A DNA stretch of 64,000 nt from Methylorubrum populi. GTDB taxonomy: Bacteria > Pseudomonadota > Alphaproteobacteria > Rhizobiales > Beijerinckiaceae. This document shows positions 44,577-54,485 of the stretch, piece after piece. The stretch covers positions 2,070,501-2,134,500 of the forward strand of contig NZ_AP014809.1 in NCBI RefSeq assembly GCF_002355515.1, in the 5' to 3' direction. The notes under the pieces are model-generated. The model had not been told where the DNA came from. It saw only the letters and a list, made by a program, of their open reading frames with translations, and ran no database searches. The position numbers were made by a program, and so were the translations under genes. Numbering within the stretch: position 1 is the first letter of the stretch; the number at the start of each line of letters is the position of its first letter.

Positions 44577-45452
44577 TCAGAAGATCGCGCGCATCAGCTC
44601 GCGCCACAGCCGGCGCAGGATGTCGGCGGCCAGCTGCTTGAGGAAGCCGGCGAAGGATTCCTGGCGGTCGCGGGAGAATTCATGGGGCTCGGGCAGGTCC
44701 ATCGCCTTGGCCTTGGCCGCCTCCGGCAGCGCCGGGAACACGTCGAGCCCGCTCCGGTCGCGCAGGGCCGCGAGCGAGACCGCGCGCCACTCGGCCCCCG
44801 CCGCGTTCGCCACGAGATAGGCGCCGGCCTCGCCGGTGCGCGGGTCGTAGATCGCCTTGAACAGCTCGGTCGGCACCAGCACCCGCCCCTTGATCGCGCC
44901 GACCGAGCGGCCCTCGAAGATCGGGCCGGTCACAACGAAGAGTTCGCCGCGCTCGGTGGCGAGCCGGCGCACGCTCTCCTCGATCGCCGCCCACAGGCCG
45001 CGGTTCAGCGCCCGGTTCTGGGGCACGATGTTGGCGAGGCTGAAGGATTCGGCCTGGGCGGTCGGGGTCGGCATGTCGCCGGCGGGGGCGAGGTGGCCGC
45101 GGTCGTAGCCGCTGCGGACGTAGTCGGAGAGGGTCGCCCGGTCGTCCTCGGGCAGGCGATCCTCGTCGTGGAAGGCGTCGGCGCGCTCGACCCGGCGGGC
45201 GGCGGACACGCTCCGGCGCGTCAGGCGCTCCGCGGCGTAGAGCGGCGTGCGGGAAGCACCCGAATGCAGCACGGCGAAGGCCTCGAAGCAGAGCGGGACG
45301 GCTCTGTCCGCAAGCTTCGGGTTGGCGAGAACCGGCGCCTGCCCCTCCGCGAACAGGACGGGGCAGGCGGGCGCGTCCTGCAGGGCCTGGGCTGTCCCCG
45401 CTTGGGCGACGACGAGGAGCAGGAGGGCGGGAAGGACGGATCGCAGCGCCAT
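44577..45452 (-). CDS. secreted DNA/RNA non-specific endonuclease (NUC1 family)
   Basis: A 291-residue protein with an N-terminal signal peptide (LPALLLLVVAQAGTAQA). The Serratia-nuclease-type active site is visible as YDRGHLAPAGDM (His base), followed by NIVPQNRALNRGLW with the metal-binding Asn. FVVTGPIF and the C-terminal helices complete the beta-beta-alpha-metal fold. It degrades DNA and RNA in the periplasm or outside the cell. It is 7 bp downstream of the small exported gene and could share its transcript. Confidence 0.93.
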   Translation of the reverse strand: MALRSVLPALLLLVVAQAGTAQALQDAPACPVLFAEGQAPVLANPKLADRAVPLCFEAFAVLHSGASRTPLYAAERLTRRSVSAARRVERADAFHDEDRLPEDDRATLSDYVRSGYDRGHLAPAGDMPTPTAQAESFSLANIVPQNRALNRGLWAAIEESVRRLATERGELFVVTGPIFEGRSVGAIKGRVLVPTELFKAIYDPRTGEAGAYLVANAAGAEWRAVSLAALRDRSGLDVFPALPEAAKAKAMDLPEPHEFSRDRQESFAGFLKQLAADILRRLWRELMRAIF

Positions 45453-45459
45453 CGCCGGT

Positions 45460-45699
45460 TCAGTAACAGACCCGGACGCGGCGGGTCCCGGACGGCGTCT
45501 CGCGCCAGCGGAAGCCGCAGGGGCGCCCGAGCGGGTCGATCAGCGGGCGGATATCCTGGTCCGGCGGTCCCGGCGGGCGTCGGCAGCGGGCGTCGTCGAG
45601 GCAGGCCGCCGCTCGGGAGCGGGCCGGGCGGGCATCCGCCGCCTGGGCCGCGCCTCCGGCGATCAGGGCAAGCGTCAGCGCAGCCATGATCGGTTTCAT
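45460..45699 (-). CDS. small exported cysteine-containing protein
   Basis: 79 residues starting MKPIMAALTLALIAGGAAQAADA, a clear signal peptide. The mature part is short, Arg/Pro-rich, and holds cysteines (AACLDDARCRR, GRPCGFRWRE, VRVCY) that could pair. An in-frame ATG at 45714 is possible. The function is not recognised. It lies upstream of the secreted nuclease gene on the same strand, so it may be an export partner, but no evidence supports this beyond position. Confidence 0.6.
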   Translation of the reverse strand: MKPIMAALTLALIAGGAAQAADARPARSRAAACLDDARCRRPPGPPDQDIRPLIDPLGRPCGFRWRETPSGTRRVRVCY

Positions 45700-45714
45700 T
45701 GCGGCGAAAGGCAT

Positions 45715-46030
45715 CGGGCGGCGGCCTCGGGACGGGCGAGATGTTGATCAACGCAGCCTTCATCCATAATTGGAGGCGCGTCACGCGTGAAATGGCGCGG
45801 CTGCCTTAACTCTGAAGGCAGACAAGGCGGTCGAATCCTCTGAAAGGCGCGCCGCTGTTGCAGCGAGATCATGGTATCCCGTGATCGGTTTGCGCTAGAA
45901 CGATCGTTCATACGTCCCGGGGCACGCTGTTTCCGGGGGCGGGCGAGATCCGACGACAGGGCCGCGTTCGAGGATTCGGGCATTTGGCCTTGCAAGAGCC
46001 GCCTGCCGACGGGAACGCATTGAGAGACGG
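45715..46030. promoter_or_regulatory. 316-bp divergent upstream region of dxs with a 12-bp palindrome
   Basis: No gene seen. It contains the perfect palindrome GAACGATCGTTC at 45898-45909, which resembles small-repressor (TetR-type) operators, about 120 bp before dxs. Which gene it serves is not known. Confidence 0.4.
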
Positions 46031-48010
46031 GTGAAGGCATTGGCACTAGCGGACACGACGATCCTCGAGGGTCTTGAGACGCCGGATCGTCTCCGGCTAC
46101 TGCCGGAGAGCGAGCTGCAGCGGGTGGCTGACGCGGTGCGCGCCGAGATGATCGACGCCGTGTCGATCACCGGCGGCCATCTCGGCTCGGGGCTCGGCGT
46201 GGTCGAACTCACGGTGGCGCTCCACCACGTCTTCGACACGCCTGACGACCGCATCGTCTGGGACGTCGGCCACCAGTGCTACCCGCACAAGATCCTCACC
46301 GGCCGCCGCGACCGCATCCGCACCCTGCGCCAGGGCGGCGGCCTGTCCGGCTTCACCAAGCGCTCGGAGAGCGAATACGACCCCTTCGGCGCGGCCCACT
46401 CCTCGACCTCGATCTCCGCCGCGCTCGGCATGGCGGTCGCCCGCGACCTCGACGATGCCGAGACCAAGGCCCGGGGCGAGGCGCCGAAGAAGCGCCGCAA
46501 CATGGTCGCGGTGATCGGCGACGGCTCGATGTCGGCGGGCATGGCCTATGAAGCCATGAACAATGCCGGCGCGCTGCACTCGCGCCTCATCGTCATCCTC
46601 AACGACAACGACATGTCGATCGCGCCCCCCGTCGGCGCGATGTCGGCCTACCTCGCCCGGCTGGCTTCCGGCGGCACCTACCGGAGCTTGCGCGAGACCG
46701 CCAAGCAGCTGGGAAAACTGCTGCCGAAGGCGCTCTACCAGCGCGCGGCCGCCGCGGAAGAATATGCCCGCTCGCTGATCGTGGGCGGCGGCACGATGTT
46801 CGAGGAGATGGGCTTCCATTATGTGGGGCCGGTCGACGGGCACAACCTCGACCACCTGCTGCCGGTCCTCAAGAACGTGCGCGACTCGGATCAGGGCCCG
46901 ATCCTGCTCCACGTGGTGACGCAGAAGGGCAAGGGCTACGCCCCGGCCGAGGCCTCAGCCGACCGCTACCACGGCGTGGTCAAGTTCGACGTGGTGTCGG
47001 GCGTGCAGGCCAAGGCGAAGGCCAACGCCCCGGCCTATACCCGGGTGTTCGGCGAGAGCCTGATCAAGGCGGCCGATGCCGATCCGAAGGTGGTGGCGAT
47101 CACCGCGGCGATGCCCGGCGGCACCGGCATCGACCTGTTCGGCAAGGCGCATCCCGACAAGACCTTCGACGTGGGCATCGCCGAGCAGCACGCGGTGACG
47201 TTTGCCGGGGGACTGGCCACCGAGGGCTACAAGCCGTTCGTGGCGATCTACTCGACCTTCCTGCAGCGGGCCTACGATCAGGTCGTGCACGATGTGGCGC
47301 TGCAGAACCTGCCGGTGCGGTTCTGCCTGGACCGCGCCGGTCTGGTGGGCGCGGACGGCGCCACGCATGCGGGCGCCTTCGATCTGGCCTATCTCTGCTG
47401 CCTGCCGAACATGACGGTGATGGCGGCGGCCGACGAGGCGGAGCTGGTGCACATGGTGGCGACCGCCCACGCGCATGACAGCGGGCCGATCGCCCTGCGC
47501 TACCCGCGCGGCGAGGGGGTGGGCGTGGAACTGCCGGAGACCGGCGAGCCGCTCGCCATCGGCCGCGGCCGCGTGGTGCGCCGTCCAGAGGGGGCGCGGG
47601 TGGCGCTGCTGTCGCTCGGCACGCGCCTGTCGGAGGCGCTGAAGGCGGCCGACGCGCTGGAGGCGGAGGGCGTGGCGGTGAGCGTGGCGGATGCGCGCTT
47701 TGCCAAGCCGCTGGATGCCGAGCTGATCGTGGATCTGGCGGGTAGCCACGAGGTTCTGGTGACGATCGAGGAGGGCTCGGTCGGCGGCTTCGGGACGATG
47801 GTGCTGCACCTTCTCGCGGAGCGGGGCGTTCTGGATGCGGGCCGGGTCCGGGTGCGCACGCTGACGCTGCCCGACACCTACCAGGACCACGACAAGCCGG
47901 AGAAGATGTACGCCGAGGCCGGTCTCGATGCCGAGGGCATCCTCAAGGCCGTCCGCGCCGCACTGCCGGAGAAGAAGGGCAGCCGGGCCGGACGCCTGCG
48001 TCTCGCCTGA
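46031..48010 (+). CDS. dxs: 1-deoxy-D-xylulose-5-phosphate synthase
   Basis: A 659-residue thiamine-diphosphate enzyme of full DXS length. [35 protein letters not shown] (metal/ThDP site, near residue 163) and [17 protein letters not shown] (catalytic Glu, near 384) are intact. It condenses pyruvate and glyceraldehyde-3-phosphate in the first MEP-pathway step to isoprenoids. The start is GTG at 46031. It lies 157 bp upstream of hpnA on the same strand, so isoprenoid supply and hopanoid synthesis are physically linked. Confidence 0.97.
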   Translation: MKALALADTTILEGLETPDRLRLLPESELQRVADAVRAEMIDAVSITGGHLGSGLGVVELTVALHHVFDTPDDRIVWDVGHQCYPHKILTGRRDRIRTLRQGGGLSGFTKRSESEYDPFGAAHSSTSISAALGMAVARDLDDAETKARGEAPKKRRNMVAVIGDGSMSAGMAYEAMNNAGALHSRLIVILNDNDMSIAPPVGAMSAYLARLASGGTYRSLRETAKQLGKLLPKALYQRAAAAEEYARSLIVGGGTMFEEMGFHYVGPVDGHNLDHLLPVLKNVRDSDQGPILLHVVTQKGKGYAPAEASADRYHGVVKFDVVSGVQAKAKANAPAYTRVFGESLIKAADADPKVVAITAAMPGGTGIDLFGKAHPDKTFDVGIAEQHAVTFAGGLATEGYKPFVAIYSTFLQRAYDQVVHDVALQNLPVRFCLDRAGLVGADGATHAGAFDLAYLCCLPNMTVMAAADEAELVHMVATAHAHDSGPIALRYPRGEGVGVELPETGEPLAIGRGRVVRRPEGARVALLSLGTRLSEALKAADALEAEGVAVSVADARFAKPLDAELIVDLAGSHEVLVTIEEGSVGGFGTMVLHLLAERGVLDAGRVRVRTLTLPDTYQDHDKPEKMYAEAGLDAEGILKAVRAALPEKKGSRAGRLRLA

Positions 48011-48167
48011 TCCGATCGGGCGCGGTGCTTGCCGCACCGCGCCATCAGTGAGACAAGCGCCGCGCCGTCCGACCCCGAAGCGGGTGCGTCGACGGAGCGG
48101 CGCTTCCGCTCGTCTGCTGGTCCCATGACTGGCGGGCGAGACCCTCCCGTCAAGTCACGCGAGCACG

Positions 48168-49193
48168 ATGACAGAGCCGACCCAAAGCGGCCCGTTCCCG
48201 GCGGGGCCGGTGCTGATCACCGGTGCCAGCGGCTTCCTGGGCGCCGCCCTGGTCGACGTCTTCCGCGCGGCCGGCTTCACCGTGCGCATCTCGGTGCGCG
48301 CCTCCTCGCCGCGCACGAATCTCACCTGGCCCGATGTCGAGATCGTCGAGGCCGACATGCGCGACCGGGCAGCGGTGGCGAGCGCCATGCGCGGCCAGCG
48401 CTACCTCGTTCACGCCGCGGCCGATTACCGGCTCTGGGCGCCGGACATGGAGGAGATCGTCCGCACCAACCGCGACGGCACCCGCATCCTGATGGAGGAG
48501 GCGCTGAAGGCCGGCGTCGAGCGGATCGTCTACACGTCGAGCGTCGCCACCATCAAACCGCACGCCGACGGCACCCCCGCCGACGAGACCCGGCCGCTGA
48601 CGCCGGAGACCGCCATCGGCGCCTACAAGCGCAGCAAGGTCGTGGCCGAGCGCGTGGTCGACGAGATGGTGGCCCGGGACGGCCTGCCGGCCGTCATCGT
48701 GAACCCGTCCACGCCGATCGGCCCCCGCGACGTCAAGCCGACGCCGACCGGCCGCATCATCCTCGACGCGGCCCAGGGAAAGATCCCGGCCTTCGTCGAT
48801 ACCGGCCTCAACCTCGCCCATGTCGACGATGTGGCCGCCGGCCACCTGATGGCCCTGCGCAAGGGCCGGATCGGCGAGCACTACATCCTCGGCGGCGAGG
48901 ACGTGATGCTGGCGGCTATGCTCGCCGACATCGCCGCCATCGTCGGCCGCAAGGCGCCGACGACGCGGCTGCCCTACGCGGTGATCTACCCGATCGCCTT
49001 CATCTCCGAGCAGATCGCGCGGGTGACCGGCAAGGCGCCGCTCGCCACCATCGACGGCGTGCGCATGTCGAAGTACCGGATGTTCTTCTCCGACGCCAAG
49101 GCGCGGGCGGAACTCGGCTATTCCGCGCGGCCCTATCGCCAGGGGCTGGAGGACGCCATCGCGTGGTTCCGTCAGGCGGGATACATGAAATGA
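48168..49193 (+). CDS. hpnA: hopanoid-associated sugar epimerase/dehydrogenase HpnA
   Basis: A 341-residue extended SDR. The Rossmann motif is LITGASGFLGAAL near residue 20, followed by HAAADYRLWAPDMEEIVRTNRDGTRIL, typical of HpnA, and a catalytic Tyr-Lys pair in GAYKRSK. YILGGEDVML marks the C-terminal substrate side. It is thought to act on the sugar or side-chain part of extended hopanoids. It overlaps hpnC by 4 bp (ATGA) and heads a tightly packed operon. Confidence 0.93.
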   Translation: MTEPTQSGPFPAGPVLITGASGFLGAALVDVFRAAGFTVRISVRASSPRTNLTWPDVEIVEADMRDRAAVASAMRGQRYLVHAAADYRLWAPDMEEIVRTNRDGTRILMEEALKAGVERIVYTSSVATIKPHADGTPADETRPLTPETAIGAYKRSKVVAERVVDEMVARDGLPAVIVNPSTPIGPRDVKPTPTGRIILDAAQGKIPAFVDTGLNLAHVDDVAAGHLMALRKGRIGEHYILGGEDVMLAAMLADIAAIVGRKAPTTRLPYAVIYPIAFISEQIARVTGKAPLATIDGVRMSKYRMFFSDAKARAELGYSARPYRQGLEDAIAWFRQAGYMK

Positions 49194-50089
49194 GCGCCCC
49201 GCTTCAGACCGCCAGCGACGCCCGCACCGGCAAGGGGCAGCACGACGAGAACTTTCCCGTCGCCTCGCACCTGATCCACCCGCGCAACCGCGGCGCGATC
49301 CTCGCCTTCTACAACTACGTGCGGGCGGGCGACGACGTCGCCGATCACACCGGCCTCTCGCCCGAGCGCAAGATCGAGATGCTGGACGCGCTCGCCGACG
49401 CGCTCACCGGCAAGGGCGGCTCCGACCCCTCGGTCGAGCCGCTCAAGCGCGAGCTGGCCGCGCATGGCCAGCCGCCGACTCACGCCCTCGAACTGCTCGA
49501 CGCCTTCCGCATGGACGCGCGCAAGTCGCGCTACGCGGATTGGGACGAGCTGATCCACTATTGCCGCTACTCGGCGATGCCGGTCGGGCGCTTCGTCCTC
49601 GACGTGCACGGTGAGGATCCGGCGCGGGTCTATCCGACCTCGGACGCGATCTGCGCCGCGCTGCAGGTGCTCAACCACCTCCAGGATTGCGGCAAGGATT
49701 TCCGCAATCTCGACCGGGTCTACATCCCCCTCGACGTGATGCGGAAGCACGGCGCCGACGTGTCGATGCTTGGCGCCGACCGGGCGAGCCCGCAACTGCG
49801 CGCCGTGATCCGCGAACTCGCCGAGCGCACGCTGGTGCTCTTGGAGGAAGGCGCGCCGCTGCCGAACCGGATCGACGATTTCCGCCTCAGCCTGGAGATC
49901 GCCGCGATCCATCGGCTGGCCGTCGTCCTGACCAAGGGCCTGCTGACCCGCGACCCGCTCTCGGAAAAGGTCCATCACGGCAAGGCCGCCTTCGCGCTCA
50001 CCGCGCTCGGCGGCATCGCCGCCACTCTGGTGCGCCGCCCGTTTCGGTCGCGCGCGCCCCGTCCCGCCGCTGCCGGAGCCGGCCGATGA
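49190..50089 (+). CDS. hpnC: squalene synthase-like HpnC
   Basis: A 299-residue trans-isoprenyl diphosphate synthase-fold protein. FYNYVRAGDDVADHTG is the first Asp-rich motif, and QVLNHLQDCGKDFRNLDRVYIPLD the second. HpnC works with HpnD and HpnE to make squalene from farnesyl diphosphate by the presqualene diphosphate/hydroxysqualene route; HpnC converts presqualene diphosphate to hydroxysqualene. The start ATG 49190 overlaps the hpnA stop, and its own end overlaps hpnD by 4 bp. Confidence 0.93.
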   Translation: MSAPLQTASDARTGKGQHDENFPVASHLIHPRNRGAILAFYNYVRAGDDVADHTGLSPERKIEMLDALADALTGKGGSDPSVEPLKRELAAHGQPPTHALELLDAFRMDARKSRYADWDELIHYCRYSAMPVGRFVLDVHGEDPARVYPTSDAICAALQVLNHLQDCGKDFRNLDRVYIPLDVMRKHGADVSMLGADRASPQLRAVIRELAERTLVLLEEGAPLPNRIDDFRLSLEIAAIHRLAVVLTKGLLTRDPLSEKVHHGKAAFALTALGGIAATLVRRPFRSRAPRPAAAGAGR

Positions 50090-50937
50090 GCGCCACCGCA
50101 AGCCCGATTCCGGGTGAGACCGCCGAGGCGCCCGCCCTGCCGGCCGCCGGCTCGTCCTTCTACACCGCGATGCGCCTGCTGCCGAAGGAGCGGCGCGAGG
50201 CGATGTACGCCGTCTACGCCTTCTGCCGCTCCGTCGACGACGTCGCCGATGACGGCGGTGCGCGGGAGGTCCGCGCGGCCGAGCTCGACCGCTGGCGGGC
50301 CGATATCGACGCGCTCTATGCCGGCAACCCGCCGCCGCGGGTGAAGCCGCTCGAAGAGCCGATGCGCCGGTTCGGGCTCAAGCGCGAGGATTTTCAGGCG
50401 GTCATCGACGGCATGGCGATGGACGCCGAGGAGGACATCGTCGCGCCTTCCGAGGCCAAGCTCGACCTCTATTGCGACCGGGTCGCGAGCGCCGTCGGCC
50501 GGCTCTCGGTGCGCATCTTCGGCATGCCGGAGCAGGACGGCATCCGGCTCGCGTGGCACCAGGGCCGGGCGCTTCAGCTCACCAACATCCTGCGCGACAT
50601 CGACGAGGACGCGGCGCGCGGCCGCCTCTACCTGCCGATGGAGAAATTCCACAAGATCGGGCTGATGACCCCGACGCCCGAAACGGCCCTGGCGCATCCG
50701 CGTCTCGGCGAGGTCTGCGCGGCGGTCGCGGCGGAGGCGGAGGAGCATTACCGCCAGACCTGGGCGATCATCGCGCGCAGCCCGCGGCAGGCCACCAAGG
50801 CGGCCCGCCTGATGGCGGCAGCCTACCGGCTCTACCTCGACGCCGTGGTGAAGCGCGGCTGGGCCGCCCCGCGGGCGCGGGTGAAGCCCGGCAAGCTCTC
50901 CCTCCTTCGCGTCGCCCTGCGCCACGGGATCTTCTGA
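50086..50937 (+). CDS. hpnD: presqualene diphosphate synthase HpnD
   Basis: A 283-residue protein of the squalene/phytoene synthase family. The first Asp-rich motif is YAFCRSVDDVADD, the second LTNILRDIDEDAARGRLYLP. Together with RLSVRIFG these are the HpnD hallmarks. It joins two farnesyl diphosphates head to head into presqualene diphosphate. It overlaps hpnC by 4 bp and hpnE by one base (TGATG). Confidence 0.95.
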   Translation: MSATASPIPGETAEAPALPAAGSSFYTAMRLLPKERREAMYAVYAFCRSVDDVADDGGAREVRAAELDRWRADIDALYAGNPPPRVKPLEEPMRRFGLKREDFQAVIDGMAMDAEEDIVAPSEAKLDLYCDRVASAVGRLSVRIFGMPEQDGIRLAWHQGRALQLTNILRDIDEDAARGRLYLPMEKFHKIGLMTPTPETALAHPRLGEVCAAVAAEAEEHYRQTWAIIARSPRQATKAARLMAAAYRLYLDAVVKRGWAAPRARVKPGKLSLLRVALRHGIF

Positions 50938-52238
50938 TGTCGGGTACGGTTCACGTCGTCGGCGCCGGGCTCGCCGGCCTCTCGGCCGCCGCCTCGCTGG
51001 CGGAGGCAGGGCAGCGCGTCGTGCTGCACGAGGCCGCCAAGCAGGCGGGCGGGCGCTGCCGCTCCTATTTCGACCCGTCGCTCGGGCTGACCATCGACAA
51101 CGGCAATCACCTGCTCCTGTCGGGCAACCGCTCGTCTCTCGACTTCCTGCAACTGATCGGGGCGCCGGACGACGCCCTGACCGGTCCCGATGAGGCTGTC
51201 TTCCCCTTCGCCGATCTCCGCACCGGCGAGCGCTGGACCCTGCGCCCGAACGAGGGCCGTCTGCCCTGGTGGGTGCTGCGGGCGGGCCGGCGCGTGCCGG
51301 GCACCCGGGCGCGGGACTATCTCGCGCCGCTCTCGCTGATGATGGCCGCCTCCGGCAACAAGCCGGGCCAGAGCGGCACGATCGGCGAAAAGATGTCCTG
51401 CGAGGGGCCGCTCTACGAGCGGCTCTGGCGCCCGGTCCTGCTCGCCGCCCTCAACACCGATCCGCGCGAGAGCGATGTCGGGCTTGCCGCCACCATCCTG
51501 CGCGAGACCCTCGGGGCCGGCGGGCGCGCTTGCCGCCCGCTCATCGCGGTCGAGGGCCTGTCCACCGCCTTCGTCGATCCGGCCCTGCGCTATCTCGAGA
51601 GCCGCGGTGCCGAGATCCGCTACGGCCGGCGCCTGCGGGCGCTGAGCCTCGGGCAGAGCCGAATCGAGCGCCTCGACTTCACCGACGAGCCGACCGTGGT
51701 CGGGTCCGATGACGCCGTGGTTCTGGCCCTGCCGCCCTGGGTGGCGACCGATCTGCTGCCCGGCACGCCGGCGCCGCAGGAATTCCGCTCCATCGTTAAC
51801 GCGCATTTCGCCGTGCGTCCCCCTGAGGGCGCGCCGCTGATCCTCGGCGTCGTCGGCGGTCTGACCGAGTGGCTGTTCGCCTATCCGGATCGCTTCTCGG
51901 TGACCATCAGCGGCGCCGACCACTTGCTGGACGAGGGCCGCGAGGATCTTGCGCGTCGGATCTGGGTTGAGATTGCGGAACTCAACGGACTTGCACGGGA
52001 ATTGCCTAGCTGGCAGATCGTCAAGGAGAAGCGGGCGACCTTCGCGGCGACGCCCGCTGAAGCCGCGCGCCGTCCCGGCGTAGCGACGCGCTACCGGAAT
52101 CTGGTTCTGGCCGGCGATTGGACGGAGACGGGGCTGCCCTCGACCATCGAGGGCGCGATCCGATCCGGCACGAATGCCGCACAAGCCCTGTTCCGCACCG
52201 GCATGTGCGGACGGGCACAGGCACAGGGAGTCGCTTGA
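50937..52238 (+). CDS. hpnE: hydroxysqualene reductase/desaturase HpnE
   Basis: A 433-residue FAD-dependent amine-oxidase-type protein. The dinucleotide fold is VHVVGAGLAGLSAAASLAEAG, followed by GGRCRSYFDPSLGLTIDNGNHLLLSGN. The C-terminus LVLAGDWTETGLPSTIEGAIRSG contacts FAD. HpnE completes squalene synthesis by reducing hydroxysqualene. Its start overlaps the hpnD stop. Confidence 0.94.
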   Translation: MSGTVHVVGAGLAGLSAAASLAEAGQRVVLHEAAKQAGGRCRSYFDPSLGLTIDNGNHLLLSGNRSSLDFLQLIGAPDDALTGPDEAVFPFADLRTGERWTLRPNEGRLPWWVLRAGRRVPGTRARDYLAPLSLMMAASGNKPGQSGTIGEKMSCEGPLYERLWRPVLLAALNTDPRESDVGLAATILRETLGAGGRACRPLIAVEGLSTAFVDPALRYLESRGAEIRYGRRLRALSLGQSRIERLDFTDEPTVVGSDDAVVLALPPWVATDLLPGTPAPQEFRSIVNAHFAVRPPEGAPLILGVVGGLTEWLFAYPDRFSVTISGADHLLDEGREDLARRIWVEIAELNGLARELPSWQIVKEKRATFAATPAEAARRPGVATRYRNLVLAGDWTETGLPSTIEGAIRSGTNAAQALFRTGMCGRAQAQGVA

Positions 52239-52243
52239 ACGAT

Positions 52244-54286
52244 ATGACGACGGCATCGAGACAGTCGAGCGAGGCGAGAACGATGCGAGAGGCGGCCGCG
52301 AGCAAGGTCGAGACGCTGCAGCGTCTCAAGACCCGCGACGTGTCCCTCGACGATGTCGAGCGTGGCGTCCAGAGCGCCACCCGCGCGCTCACCGACATGA
52401 CGCAGGCCGATGGCCACATCTGCTTCGAACTCGAGGCGGATGCCACCATCCCCTCCGAGTACATCCTGTTCCACCATTTCCGCGGGACCGAGCCGCGGCC
52501 GGGGCTGGAAGCCAAGATCGGCAACTACCTGCGCCGCACGCAGTCGAAGGCGCATGGCGGCTGGGCGCTGGTCCATGATGGCCCGTTCGACATGAGCGCG
52601 TCGGTGAAGGCCTATTTCGCCCTCAAGATGATCGGCGACGACATCGAGGCGCCGCACATGCGCGCGGTGCGCAAGGCGATCCTGCAGCGGGGCGGTGCCG
52701 CCAACGCCAACGTCTTCACCCGCATCCTGCTCGCCCTCTACGGCGAGGTGCCGTGGACGGCGGTGCCGGTGATGCCGGTGGAGGTGATGCACCTGCCGAA
52801 GTGGTTCCCGTTCCACCTCGACAAGGTGTCCTACTGGGCCCGCTGCACCATGGTGCCGCTGTTCGTGATTCAGGCCAAGAAGCCGCGGGCGAAGAACCCG
52901 CGCGGCGTCGGCGTGGCCGAACTGTTCGTGACCCCGCCCGATTCAGTGCGGGTCTGGCCGGGCTCGCCCCACGCCACCTGGCCGTGGACGCCGATCTTCG
53001 GCGCGATCGACCGCGTGCTGCAGAAGACGCAGGACCACTTCCCCAAGGTGCCGCGCCAGCGCGCCATCGACAAGGCGGTGGCCTGGGTCTCCGAGCGCCT
53101 GAACGGCGAGGACGGCCTCGGCGCCATCTTCCCGTCGATGGTCAATTCGGTGCTGATGTACGAGGTGCTCGGCTATCCGCCGGACCATCCGCAGGTGAAG
53201 ATCGCGCTCGAAGCCATCGAGAAGCTCGTCGCCGAGAAGGACGACGAGGCCTATGTCCAGCCCTGCCTCTCGCCGGTCTGGGACACGGCGCTGACCAGCC
53301 ACGCCATGCTGGAGGCCGGCGGCGATGCGGCCGAAGCCAATGCCCGCGCCGGCCTCGACTGGCTCAAGCCGCTCCAGATCCTCGACATCAAGGGCGACTG
53401 GGCCGAGACCAAGCCGAACGTGCGCCCCGGCGGCTGGGCCTTCCAATATGCCAACCCGCACTATCCCGACCTCGACGACACCGCCGTGGTCGTGATGGCG
53501 ATGGACCGTGCCCAGCGCCAGCACGGGCTGGTCAGCGGCATGCCGGATTACTCGGCCTCGATCGCCCGCGCCCGCGAATGGGTCGAGGGGCTGCAGAGCG
53601 CCGATGGCGGCTGGGCGGCGTTCGACGCCGACAACAACCACCACTACCTCAACCACATCCCGTTCTCGGATCACGGCGCGCTGCTCGATCCGCCGACCGC
53701 GGACGTCACCGCCCGCGTCGTCTCGATGCTGTCGCAGCTCGGCGAGACCCGCGAGACCAGCCGGGCGCTCGACCGCGGCGTGACCTACCTGCTCAACGAC
53801 CAGGAGAAGGACGGGAGCTGGTACGGCCGCTGGGGCATGAACTTCATCTACGGCACGTGGTCGGTGCTCTGCGCGCTCAACGCCGCCGGCGTCGATCCGC
53901 AGAGCCCGGAGATCCGCAAGGCCGTGGCGTGGCTCATCCGCATCCAGAACCCGGATGGCGGCTGGGGCGAGGACGCCTCCTCCTACAAGCTCAACCCCGA
54001 ATTCGAGCCGGGCTACTCCACCGCCTCGCAGACGGCCTGGGCGCTGCTCGCGCTCATGGCGGTGGGCGAGGTGGACGACCCGGCGGTCGCCCGCGGCGTC
54101 AACTACCTGATGCGCACGCAGGGGCAGGACGGGCTGTGGAGCGAGGAGCGCTACACCGCGACCGGCTTCCCGCGGGTGTTCTACCTGCGCTACCACGGCT
54201 ACCCGAAGTTCTTCCCGCTCTGGGCGATGGCCCGCTTCCGCAACCTGAAGAAGGGCAACAGCCGTCAGGTGCAGTTCGGGATGTAG
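52244..54286 (+). CDS. shc: squalene-hopene cyclase
   Basis: A 680-residue class II terpene cyclase. The protonating Asp motif appears as DLDDTAVV near residue 410 (a DxDD variant of the usual DVDDTA), and several QW-type repeats such as GGWAFQYAN, DGGWAAFDADNN and DGGWGEDASSY run through it. It folds squalene into hopene in the cytoplasmic-side membrane. The ATG at 52244 is chosen; TTG 52235 would overlap the hpnE stop. It ends the hopanoid operon, just before a palindromic repeat. Confidence 0.96.
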   Translation: MTTASRQSSEARTMREAAASKVETLQRLKTRDVSLDDVERGVQSATRALTDMTQADGHICFELEADATIPSEYILFHHFRGTEPRPGLEAKIGNYLRRTQSKAHGGWALVHDGPFDMSASVKAYFALKMIGDDIEAPHMRAVRKAILQRGGAANANVFTRILLALYGEVPWTAVPVMPVEVMHLPKWFPFHLDKVSYWARCTMVPLFVIQAKKPRAKNPRGVGVAELFVTPPDSVRVWPGSPHATWPWTPIFGAIDRVLQKTQDHFPKVPRQRAIDKAVAWVSERLNGEDGLGAIFPSMVNSVLMYEVLGYPPDHPQVKIALEAIEKLVAEKDDEAYVQPCLSPVWDTALTSHAMLEAGGDAAEANARAGLDWLKPLQILDIKGDWAETKPNVRPGGWAFQYANPHYPDLDDTAVVVMAMDRAQRQHGLVSGMPDYSASIARAREWVEGLQSADGGWAAFDADNNHHYLNHIPFSDHGALLDPPTADVTARVVSMLSQLGETRETSRALDRGVTYLLNDQEKDGSWYGRWGMNFIYGTWSVLCALNAAGVDPQSPEIRKAVAWLIRIQNPDGGWGEDASSYKLNPEFEPGYSTASQTAWALLALMAVGEVDDPAVARGVNYLMRTQGQDGLWSEERYTATGFPRVFYLRYHGYPKFFPLWAMARFRNLKKGNSRQVQFGM

Positions 54287-54298
54287 CTCTTCCAAAAA

Positions 54299-54470
54299 AT
54301 CCCTCCCCCTTCTGCGGGGGAGGGTGCCTCGCGGATGCGAGGCGGGAGAGGGGAGCGACGGTGCCGGATAAGGCGTCCGTCATCCGACGTAACGACCTCT
54401 TCTGAACCGTCGCTCCTCTCACCCGACCCCCTTCGGGGCCACCCTCTGCCGTAGAGGGGAGAGGGCGTGC
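54299..54470. repeat. dispersed palindromic intergenic repeat, copy 2
   Basis: Opens CCCTCCCCCTTCTGCGGGGG, continues with GCCTCGCGGATGCGAGGC and ends with GTAGAGGGGAGAGGG. It is a long imperfect inverted repeat related to 39222 and 55180 and could terminate the hopanoid transcript. Confidence 0.7.
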
Positions 54471-54485
54471 AGGGCTGCGAATTTC

